Below are positions 1 to 6,441 of a stretch of DNA of 8,907 nt, piece after piece (the first letter of the stretch is position 1; each line of letters begins with the position of its first letter). The notes beneath the pieces were generated by a model, which searched no databases, was not told the origin of the DNA, and worked only from the letters and a program-made list of their open reading frames with translations. Made by a program: the position numbers and the translations under genes. The stretch covers positions 1 to 8,907 of the forward strand of contig SHXL01000112.1 in assembly GCA_009693345.1 (NCBI GenBank). The letters are read 5' to 3'. The stretch comes from Betaproteobacteria bacterium (GTDB lineage Bacteria; Pseudomonadota; Gammaproteobacteria; Burkholderiales; SG8-39).

Positions 1-1
1 A

Positions 2-403
2 GAGATCTGCAACGCGCTCCTCGAGACTGCGCGCGCCGAACTCGTGAAGGCCCGGGCGGAGCCCGGGGGCGCCGGCATCGAGGCCGAGTTCGTCTCCGTC
101 GCCGGGGCGCTCGAAATTCCGCTTGCGCTGCAGTGGCTGGCGCAGTCGGGCCGTTTCGAGGCGCTCGTCGCGATCGGCGCCGTGACCCGCGGCGACACTT
201 ACCACTTCGAGGTGGTCGCGAACGAATCGGCGCGCGGCATCATGGAGGTGGCACTCGAATGCGGCATGCCGGTCGCCAACGGCGTCCTTACCACGGACAA
301 CGTGGCGCAGGCGCTCGCGCGCAAGGACAAGGGGGCCGAGGCAGTGCGCGTCGCGCTGGAAATGGCGCGACTGCGGCAGGAACTGGCGGCGAAGTGGCGC
401 TGA
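2..403 (+). CDS. ribH: 6,7-dimethyl-8-ribityllumazine synthase, 5' end missing
   Basis: Penultimate enzyme of riboflavin synthesis. It condenses 5-amino-6-ribitylaminouracil with 3,4-dihydroxy-2-butanone 4-phosphate to give lumazine, in the cytoplasm. The reading frame is open from base 2, and 133 residues are visible. The family is about 155-165 residues long, so roughly 25 N-terminal residues lie outside the window; the GTG at 44 is internal. Family signatures seen are GALEIPLALQWLAQSG, then AIGAVTRGDTYHFE with the catalytic-type His codon at 203-205, then GMPVANGVLTTDN, and a C-terminal KGAEAVRVALEMA helix. It stops with TGA at 401-403 and overlaps the start of nusB. The ribH-nusB order is widespread in proteobacteria. 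Identity is very secure. Confidence 0.97.
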   Translation, partial: EICNALLETARAELVKARAEPGGAGIEAEFVSVAGALEIPLALQWLAQSGRFEALVAIGAVTRGDTYHFEVVANESARGIMEVALECGMPVANGVLTTDNVAQALARKDKGAEAVRVALEMARLRQELAAKWR

Positions 404-852
404 AGGACCGCGGCACGGCTGCCAGGACGACGGCACGGCGGCGGTCGCGCGCGATCTCGCTGCAGGCGCTCTATGCCTGGAAACTCGCGGGCGGCGATCC
501 GCTGGCGCAAGCGACGACGCTCGAGGGCTGGGTGCGCTGCGACCAGAAATTCGCCGGGGAGCTGATCGCGGAAATCGTCGAGAAGAACGATGTTCTGGAA
601 AAACGCATCGCGCCCCACCTCGACCGCAGCCTCGCGTCGCTCTCTCCGGTGGAGCGCGTGATCCTGCTGATCGGCGCCTACGAGCTTATGGCGCGCTCCG
701 AAACGCCGTTCAAGGTAGTGTTGAACGAGGCGATCGAATTGGGCCGCAGCTTCGGCGGCACCGACGGCCACAAGTTCGTCAACGGCGTGCTGGAGAAGCT
801 GGCGCTCGAGCTGCGTGCCGGGGAAGTCGCGCGCGTCCGGCAGGCGGTCTGA
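394..852 (+). CDS. nusB: Transcription antitermination protein NusB
   Basis: NusB pairs with ribosomal protein S10 (NusE) on boxA RNA to form the antitermination complex that keeps polymerase elongating through rRNA operons. The protein has 152 residues if started at GTG 394, a normal length. The N-terminal basic stretch (about residues 11-20, RTTARRRSRA) and the following ISLQALYAW helix are typical of NusB. So are LSPVERVILLIGAYEL and the C-terminal NEAIELGRSFGGTDGHKFVNGVL. The frame stays open far upstream, but that part is only the shadow of ribH. GTG 394 is chosen because it overlaps the ribH end by 10 bases, lies just ahead of the conserved region, and has a purine-rich AGGAA about 12 bases upstream. 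The exact start is the weak point; the identity is firm. Confidence 0.93.
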   Translation: MALKDRGTAARTTARRRSRAISLQALYAWKLAGGDPLAQATTLEGWVRCDQKFAGELIAEIVEKNDVLEKRIAPHLDRSLASLSPVERVILLIGAYELMARSETPFKVVLNEAIELGRSFGGTDGHKFVNGVLEKLALELRAGEVARVRQAV

Positions 853-854
853 GT

Positions 855-1841
855 TTGTCGTCCGAATTCGACCTGATCCGCAGGTATTTCGAACAACCGG
901 CACGCGACGTGCGTCCGGGCGACCGCCGCGCGCGGCGGGTTTCGCTCGGCATCGGCGACGACGCCGCGCTGCTGCGGCCGAGCGCGGGCATGGAACTCGC
1001 GGTATCCACCGACCTGCTGCTCGAAGGCCGGCATTTCCGCGCCGGCGCGGATGCGCGCAAACTCGGCCACAAGGCGCTCGCGGTCAACCTCTCCGACATG
1101 GCGGCGATGGGCGCCGCGCCGCGCTGGGCAACGCTCGCGCTGGCGCTGCCGGCGGTGGACGAGGCATGGCTGGGCGAATTCACCAAGGGGTTCTTCGCGC
1201 TCGCGGCGCGATTCGGCGTCGAGCTCATCGGCGGCGACACGACGCGCGCGGCCGCGCCGGGCCCCGCGCCTGGCTCCATCGTGATCTGCGTCACCATCCT
1301 GGGCGAGGTGCCGACGGGCCTCGCGCTGTTCCGGGCGGGCGCCCGGCTCGGCGACGACGTCTGGGTCTCGGGCGAGCTCGGTGGCGCCGCGCTCGCCCTG
1401 GCGCAGCCGGGCAGCGCGGCTGCGGCCAGGCGCCTGGACGAACCCGAGCCGCGGGTGGAGCTGGGCGAGCGGCTGCGGGGTTTCGCCAGCGCCGCAATCG
1501 ACGTCTCGGACGGTTTCGCACAGGACCTCGGGCATATTCTGGAGAGGTCCGGTGCCGGAGCGGTTGTCGAATACGAATTGCTTCCGCGATCCGCCGACGT
1601 CAAGGAAATTCAGGATGAGAAACTCCAGGCTCGGCTGGTGCTGTGCGGCGGCGACGACTACGAACTCGTGTTTACCGCTCCCCAGGCGAACCGCGCCGAG
1701 CTGGCCGCTCTGGCCTCCGACCTCAAGCTTGCGCTGTCCCGCGTAGGCAGCGTACAGAGCGGCGAAGCCAGGTTGCAGGTGCTCGATGCCCGCGGCAGGC
1801 CGATGCCTGTCGGGCGCGGCTTCGACCATTTCGCGCCGTGA
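855..1841 (+). CDS. thiL: Thiamine-monophosphate kinase
   Basis: ATP-dependent phosphorylation of thiamine monophosphate to the cofactor thiamine diphosphate, the last step of the pathway. The protein has 328 residues, the usual size. The start is TTG at 855, two bases after the nusB stop; no earlier in-frame start is available and the N-terminus (EFDLIRRYF) matches the family. The AIRS/PurM-type kinase motifs are in order: GIGDDAAL (33-39) and STDLLLEGRHF (51-61) for metal and nucleotide; GHKALAVNLSDMAAMGA (71-87); a GGDTTR loop; DVSDGFAQDLGHI in the C-terminal half; and GGDDYELVFTAP near residue 270. The rare TTG start and absent clear ribosome site suggest reinitiation after nusB. The nusB-thiL-pgpA order is the same as in E. 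coli. Confidence 0.97.
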   Translation: MSSEFDLIRRYFEQPARDVRPGDRRARRVSLGIGDDAALLRPSAGMELAVSTDLLLEGRHFRAGADARKLGHKALAVNLSDMAAMGAAPRWATLALALPAVDEAWLGEFTKGFFALAARFGVELIGGDTTRAAAPGPAPGSIVICVTILGEVPTGLALFRAGARLGDDVWVSGELGGAALALAQPGSAAAARRLDEPEPRVELGERLRGFASAAIDVSDGFAQDLGHILERSGAGAVVEYELLPRSADVKEIQDEKLQARLVLCGGDDYELVFTAPQANRAELAALASDLKLALSRVGSVQSGEARLQVLDARGRPMPVGRGFDHFAP

Positions 1842-2326
1842 TCATCGCGCGGCCGACAGCGCAGTTCGCCTTCAGCCATCCGGCGCACTTCATTGCGCTC
1901 GGCTTCGGTGCTGGCCTATTCCCCTGGGCGCCGGGCACCGCCGGCACCTTGGCGGCGTTCCCCCTGTGGTGGGCGATCGGCGGCGGCTACGAGCCGCTCG
2001 CGCTGCTGGCGGTTCTCGTGCTGCTTTTCGGCGTCGGCATCTGGGCCTGCGAACTTACCGGGCGCCATCTCGGTGTCGCCGACCATGGCGCCATGTGCTG
2101 GGACGAGATCGTCGCGTTCCTGCTGATCCTCGCCATCGTGCCGCAGGATCCGTGGTGGCAGGCGGCGGCATTCTTTCTTTTCCGCGCCTTCGACGTGGTG
2201 AAGCCGCCGCCGATCCGCCAGCTGGAAATGCGCTTCAAGGGCGGTTTCGGCGTGATGTTCGACGACCTGCTCGCCGCCGGGTATACGCTGCTGGTTCTGG
2301 CAGTGGCCAAGCGATTTTTTCTATGA
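1838..2326 (+). CDS. pgpA: Phosphatidylglycerophosphatase A
   Basis: Membrane phosphatase that removes the phosphate from phosphatidylglycerophosphate to give phosphatidylglycerol. The protein has 162 residues from GTG 1838, which overlaps the thiL stop in a GTGA. Family landmarks are GLFPWAPGTAGTLAAFPLWW (about 26-45), the acidic WDEIVAFLL (88-96), FRAFDVVKPPPIRQLE (115-130) and GFGVMFDDLLAA (136-147), where the Asp/Glu residues are the likely metal ligands. Hydrophobic segments near 18-48, 53-70, 90-115 and 144-158 fit an inner-membrane protein. The longer open frame upstream is antisense-like shadow inside thiL. The position directly after thiL is conserved in gammaproteobacteria and betaproteobacteria. 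Confidence 0.95.
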   Translation: MIIARPTAQFAFSHPAHFIALGFGAGLFPWAPGTAGTLAAFPLWWAIGGGYEPLALLAVLVLLFGVGIWACELTGRHLGVADHGAMCWDEIVAFLLILAIVPQDPWWQAAAFFLFRAFDVVKPPPIRQLEMRFKGGFGVMFDDLLAAGYTLLVLAVAKRFFL

Positions 2327-2796
2327 TTCTGAATGTTCTTTCCCGGAAAATGGGAAAGGCGCTGAAGAAAAAGGGCGAAACCCTTACGACCGCCGAGTCC
2401 TGTACCGGCGGGTGGGTGGCGCAGGCAGTGACGTCGGTGGCTGGCTCGTCGGAATGGTTCGAGCGCGGCTACGTCACTTACTCGAACGCAGCCAAACGCG
2501 AAGCACTCGGCGTCAGCCGACGAACGCTGGAGCGCCACGGCGCGGTCAGCGAGCAGGCCGCGCGCGAGATGGCGCGCGGCGCCTTGAAGCGGAGCAAGGG
2601 CACGATGGCGGTGTCGGTAACCGGCATCGCCGGGCCGGGCGGCGGCGCGCCGGGCAAGCCGGTCGGCACGGTGTGTTTCGCCTGGGCGCAGGGGCGCAAG
2701 ATTTCAAGTGAAACTAAGCGTTTCGGGGGTGGTCGTACTAGAGTTCGCCGTCAATCCGTGATTCACGCCCTGCGGGGAATACTGAAGCGGCTATGA
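2323..2796 (+). CDS. pncC: Nicotinamide-nucleotide amidohydrolase, stand-alone CinA C-terminal domain
   Basis: Hydrolyses nicotinamide mononucleotide to nicotinate mononucleotide and ammonia, recycling NMN (for example from NAD-dependent DNA ligase) back to NAD. The protein has 157 residues, matching single-domain PncC/YgaD proteins with no N-terminal CinA half. Visible motifs are TTAESCTGGWVAQAVTSVAG, with the probable catalytic Ser at 26; the YVTYSNAAKREALGV segment carrying the conserved Tyr and Lys; SVTGIAGPGG; KPVGTVCFAW; and a C-terminal GGGRTRVRRQ. In relatives I recall this last stretch as GDRxxVRxQ, so the Asp appears replaced by Gly while the Arg residues remain. ATG 2323 overlaps the pgpA stop as ATGA, and the pncC stop in turn overlaps the next start. 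Function is inferred from family. Confidence 0.93.
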   Translation: MILNVLSRKMGKALKKKGETLTTAESCTGGWVAQAVTSVAGSSEWFERGYVTYSNAAKREALGVSRRTLERHGAVSEQAAREMARGALKRSKGTMAVSVTGIAGPGGGAPGKPVGTVCFAWAQGRKISSETKRFGGGRTRVRRQSVIHALRGILKRL

Positions 2797-4151
2797 GTTC
2801 GACTGCAATCGTCCGTCCCGCCGCGGTGGCCGGTGCGTTCTACCCCGGCAGCGCGCCACAGCTGTCCCTGGAGATCGGCGAGCTGCTCGACGGCGTCGAC
2901 AATTTCAAGCCGAAGCTCGGCTTTCCCAAGGCGCTGATCGTGCCGCATGCCGGGTACATGTATTCCGGGCCGGTCGCCGCGCGCGCCTACGACGAGCTCG
3001 CCGCGGCGCGCGGCATCGTCAAGCGCGTGGTGCTGATCGGGCCTTCGCATTTCGTCGGCGGACGGGGCCTTGCGCTGCCCGAATGCGAGGCGTTCGAGAC
3101 CCCGCTCGGCCGCATACCGCTCGATGCGGCGGGAATCGCGGCGCTCGCGGATTTGAAGCAGGTGGTGCGCAGCGCGGCGGCGCATGCGCAGGAACATTCG
3201 CTCGAGGTGCAGCTGCCCTTCCTGCAGAGGCTGCTGGGAAATTTTTCCCTCGTGCCGATCGCCGCGGGAGCGGCGCTCACCGAGGAGGTCGCGGAGGTGC
3301 TCGAGCGGCTCTGGGGCGGGCCGGAGACGCTGATCGTCATCAGCACCGACCTGTCGCACTATCACGGCTACGAGGAGGCGCGGCGCATCGACGGCGCCAC
3401 GCTCGAGCGTATCGCGGCATTTGCCGCCGGCTTGAACTATGAGGAAGCCTGCGGCGCGACGGGACTGAACGGGCTGCTCGCAGTCGCCCGCAACAAGGGG
3501 CTCTCGATAAAGCTGCTGGCGGCCTGCAATTCGGGCGACACGGCGGGTTCCAAGGCGCGCGTGGTCGGGTATTCCTCGTTCGCGCTCTATGAGGGCGGCG
3601 AGGTTTCCGCCGAACAGGCGGGCAGTACGCTGCTCGAGATCGCCAGGGGCTCGATCCTGAATGGGCTTGGCCTGAATTCGGTGCCGGCGAAGCGAAACCA
3701 CCTTTCCTGGCTCCTGCAGCACGCGGCGACCTTCGTCACCCTGACCAAGGATGGCGCGCTGCGCGGCTGCATCGGCAGCCTCTCGGCGACCCGGCCCGTG
3801 GGCGAGGACGTTGCCTCGAATGCGCGTGCCGCGGCATTCCAGGATCCGCGCTTCCCGAAGTTGAAGCGCGAAGAATGGCCGCGCTGCCGCGTCGAGGTGT
3901 CTTTGCTCTCGGCGCCCAAGCCGATTGCGTTCGCCGACGAGGCCGAGCTGCTGGCGCAGATCCGCCCCGGTGAAGACGGCCTGATCCTGGAAGCGGAGGG
4001 CAAGCGCGCGACCTTCCTGCCGCAGGTATGGGAGGGGCTGCCGGACAAGCGCCAGTTCCTCGGCGAGTTGATGAAGAAGGCGGGTTTGCCGCCGGACACG
4101 CGCCTCGCGCGCTGCAAGGTGTCGCGCTACCGGGTGAGGAAATTCACGTGA
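2793..4151 (+). CDS. AmmeMemoRadiSam system protein: MEMO1-like domain fused to AMMECR1-like domain
   Basis: A two-domain protein of 452 residues. Residues about 5-268 form a MEMO1-like domain, related to class III extradiol dioxygenases. It opens with RPAAVAGAFYPG and carries VPHAGYMYSGP (His52), GPSHF (His86), STDLSHYH (Asp186, His189) and CNSGD (Cys245). These match the metal-site positions described for human MEMO1 (His49, His81, Asp189, His192, Cys244). A short linker leads to an AMMECR1-like domain (about 275-452) with the family hallmark LRGCIG at 323-328, then DPRFPKL, and FLPQVW at 408-413. In many genomes the two domains are separate genes; the fusion plus the adjacent radical SAM gene defines the AmmeMemoRadiSam set. 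The biochemical role is not established to my knowledge; retained ligands suggest a metal-binding, possibly catalytic, protein. ATG 2793 overlaps the pncC stop. Confidence 0.95.
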   Translation: MSSTAIVRPAAVAGAFYPGSAPQLSLEIGELLDGVDNFKPKLGFPKALIVPHAGYMYSGPVAARAYDELAAARGIVKRVVLIGPSHFVGGRGLALPECEAFETPLGRIPLDAAGIAALADLKQVVRSAAAHAQEHSLEVQLPFLQRLLGNFSLVPIAAGAALTEEVAEVLERLWGGPETLIVISTDLSHYHGYEEARRIDGATLERIAAFAAGLNYEEACGATGLNGLLAVARNKGLSIKLLAACNSGDTAGSKARVVGYSSFALYEGGEVSAEQAGSTLLEIARGSILNGLGLNSVPAKRNHLSWLLQHAATFVTLTKDGALRGCIGSLSATRPVGEDVASNARAAAFQDPRFPKLKREEWPRCRVEVSLLSAPKPIAFADEAELLAQIRPGEDGLILEAEGKRATFLPQVWEGLPDKRQFLGELMKKAGLPPDTRLARCKVSRYRVRKFT

Positions 4152-5239
4152 ACGCGGTCCCCGAAAGCAGCTTTCCCGGGCGCTGGTGGCACGCGCTGCC
4201 CGACGGCCGCATCCAGTGCGACCTTTGCCCGCGCGACTGCAGGCTGCACGAAGGCCAGCGCGGCATGTGCTTCGTGCGCAAGATGGAAAACGGGCGCATG
4301 GCGCTCACCACTTACGGACGGTCCTCCGGATTTTGCGTCGACCCGATCGAGAAGAAGCCGCTCAACCAGTTCCATCCCGGCTCGAGCGTGCTCTCGTTCG
4401 GCACCGCGGGCTGCAACCTCGCCTGCAAGTTCTGCCAGAACTGGGACATCTCGAAGTCCAGGGAAATGGACCGGCTGATGGACCAGGCGACGCCGGAGAT
4501 GATCGCCGCGGCCGCGTTGAAGCTTGGCTGCAAGTCGGTTGCCTTCACCTACAACGACCCGGTGATCTTCGCCGAATACGCGATGGACGTCGCGGACGCC
4601 TGCCACGCGAGCGGCGTGCAGACGGTTGCGGTCACGGCGGGGTACATTCACGCGGTGCCGCGGCGCGAGTTCTACGCCAAGATGGACGCGGCCAACGTGG
4701 ATCTCAAGGCGTTCACCGAGGACTTTTACTTCAAGCTGACCGGCGCGCACCTGGCACCCGTTCTCGAGACGCTCGCATACCTGGTGAAGGAAACCGCGGT
4801 CTGGACGGAGATCACCACGCTGTTGATCCCGGGCAAGAACGATTCGGACGAAGAACTCAAAGCCGAATGCAAATGGATCATGCAGCACCTCGGGCCCGAC
4901 GTGCCGCTGCATTTCACCGCCTTCCATCCCGACTGGAAGATGCGCGATATCCCGGCAACGCCACCAGAGACGCTGACGCGCGCGCGCGAAATCGCGCGGC
5001 TCGCGGGATTGCGCTACGTCTACACCGGCAATGTGCATGACGAGGCGGGCGGCTCGACGTACTGCCCCTCGTGCGAGAACCCGGTGATCGTGCGCGACTG
5101 GTACGAGATCCGCAGCTATCGTCTGACCGACACGGGCGCCTGCATGCACTGCGGCGCGCAGCTCGCCGGGCGCTATCAGAAGTTCGGGAAGCCCTTCGGC
5201 TCGAAGCGGATACCGGTCCGGCTCAGCGCTGCCGCGTGA
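4148..5239 (+). CDS. amrS: AmmeMemoRadiSam system radical SAM enzyme
   Basis: Radical S-adenosylmethionine enzyme, PflA-activase-like, 363 residues. The 4Fe-4S/SAM motif is CNLACKFC (Cys89, Cys93, Cys96), preceded by FGTAG. Before it lies an N-terminal cysteine group (Cys24, Cys27, Cys31, Cys41), and near the end two CxxC pairs (Cys306/309 and Cys332/335) that look like a zinc ribbon or extra cluster. The middle contains FTYNDPVIFAEYAMDVA, VTAGYI, NVDLKAFTEDFYFKLTG and FHPDWKM, typical of this subfamily. GTG 4148 is chosen: it overlaps the stop of the MEMO-AMMECR1 gene (GTGA) and leaves a normal N-terminus; the frame open further upstream is shadow. The substrate is unknown. Glycyl-radical activation, or modification of a protein or small molecule handled by the MEMO domain, are possibilities by analogy only. 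Confidence 0.95.
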   Translation: MNAVPESSFPGRWWHALPDGRIQCDLCPRDCRLHEGQRGMCFVRKMENGRMALTTYGRSSGFCVDPIEKKPLNQFHPGSSVLSFGTAGCNLACKFCQNWDISKSREMDRLMDQATPEMIAAAALKLGCKSVAFTYNDPVIFAEYAMDVADACHASGVQTVAVTAGYIHAVPRREFYAKMDAANVDLKAFTEDFYFKLTGAHLAPVLETLAYLVKETAVWTEITTLLIPGKNDSDEELKAECKWIMQHLGPDVPLHFTAFHPDWKMRDIPATPPETLTRAREIARLAGLRYVYTGNVHDEAGGSTYCPSCENPVIVRDWYEIRSYRLTDTGACMHCGAQLAGRYQKFGKPFGSKRIPVRLSAAA

Positions 5240-6441
5240 GGTTTGCGCCGGGCACTGGCGCCTGGCTCGCGGCGCTATGCTCGAGCCGCGTCCTGAGCGC
5301 GACCTGGTTCGTCGCCTACTCGGCGGTGCTGCCGTTGACCCAGGCGGCCTGGGGGCTTTCGGGCAAGGAGGCGGGGATGATCCAGGCCGCCTTCTACCTG
5401 GGCTACCTCACGTCGCTGTTCATCGTCGGTTTCCTTGCCGATCACTACGGCGCGAAGCGCACCTTCCTCGTCACCGGCATCGCCGCCTGGTCGAGCCCGA
5501 TCCTGTTCGTGCTGTTCGCCGATGGCTTCTGGTCCGCGCTCTGGCTGCACGCGCTGACGGGCCTTTGCCAGGGCGGCTCCTACACGCCGGCGCTGGCATT
5601 GATCAACGACAACGTGGCGCGCGAGCGGCGCGGCCGCGCCATGGGCTTCCTGATCGCGGGATCGAGCGCCGGGTATGCGATCTGCCTCCTGGTCGCTGGA
5701 GCCGCGCTCAAATTCACCGACTGGCGCGGCACGCTCGGCGTGGTGGCGATGATGCCGGTGTTTTCCTGGATTCTTGGAATCATCGTCCTGCAACAAACGC
5801 AAAATCTCGTTCATGCGCGCCCGGCGGGCGAGTCGCTGCTCGCGTCGCTGCCTGCGGTGTGGCGCAACCGCCGCGGCATGCTTTCCATCTGGGGCTACAG
5901 CTGCCACAACTGGGAGCTGCTCGGATTGTGGGCCTGGTTGCCCGCGTTCCTGACTGCCGCGCTGCTTCTGAATGGAAGTTCTCCTGAAAATGCCCTTCTG
6001 TTCACTGCGCTTACCTACATTGCCAACATCGCAGGCAGTATCGTTGGCGGCACGATGGCGGACCGCTGGGGCCGCACGCAGACGATCCTGCTGTGGTCCT
6101 CGGTCAGCCTGGTGCTGTCGTTCACGATCGGCTGGCTGATCGCGCTGCCGATCGCGCTCCTGGTGACGCTCGCCTGCCTCTACAACTTCGCCGGCATCGC
6201 CGACTCGTCCACGCACTCGACCGTGCTCGCCGAGTCGGTGCCGCCGCACTATCTCGGCGTGGCCTACGCGGTTCGTTCGGTGATCGGCTTTGGTATGGGT
6301 GTCATCAGCCCGGTGGTGTTCGGCTGGGCACTCGACCATTTTTCGGGAGAATCCTACGCGTGGGGCGTGGCGTGGATGACGCTGGGCCTCGGCGGCCTGC
6401 TTGGCCCCCTGGCAACCTGGAAGCTGCGCCGTCTGCGCTAG
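5236..6441 (+). CDS. Major facilitator superfamily transporter
   Basis: Inner-membrane secondary transporter, 401 residues, with about twelve hydrophobic segments in two halves. The MFS loop 2-3 motif is present as GFLADHYGAKR (residues 65-75), and its echo in the second half is GGTMADRWGR (271-280 region, Asp276). A polar, basic stretch around 190-215 (QTQNLVHARPAGES) is the expected central loop. GTG 5236 overlaps the radical SAM stop as GTGA. The first internal Met is residue 48, which would delete helix 1, so the GTG start is well supported. The substrate cannot be read from the sequence. Coupling to the AmmeMemoRadiSam genes suggests it moves that pathway's substrate or product, but this is inference from position only. 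The stop shares a CTAG with the stop of the opposing gene. Confidence 0.9.
   Translation: MRFAPGTGAWLAALCSSRVLSATWFVAYSAVLPLTQAAWGLSGKEAGMIQAAFYLGYLTSLFIVGFLADHYGAKRTFLVTGIAAWSSPILFVLFADGFWSALWLHALTGLCQGGSYTPALALINDNVARERRGRAMGFLIAGSSAGYAICLLVAGAALKFTDWRGTLGVVAMMPVFSWILGIIVLQQTQNLVHARPAGESLLASLPAVWRNRRGMLSIWGYSCHNWELLGLWAWLPAFLTAALLLNGSSPENALLFTALTYIANIAGSIVGGTMADRWGRTQTILLWSSVSLVLSFTIGWLIALPIALLVTLACLYNFAGIADSSTHSTVLAESVPPHYLGVAYAVRSVIGFGMGVISPVVFGWALDHFSGESYAWGVAWMTLGLGGLLGPLATWKLRRLR

Noticed and set aside
133..393. N-terminal extension of the nusB frame
   Set aside because: Lies in the ribH coding region, translates to Arg/Gly-rich sequence and would make NusB about 90 residues too long.
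678..1829. 383-codon minus-strand frame opposite nusB and thiL
   Set aside because: Typical high-GC antisense open frame; composition is Arg/Ala-rich without domains, whereas ThiL on the other strand is unmistakable.
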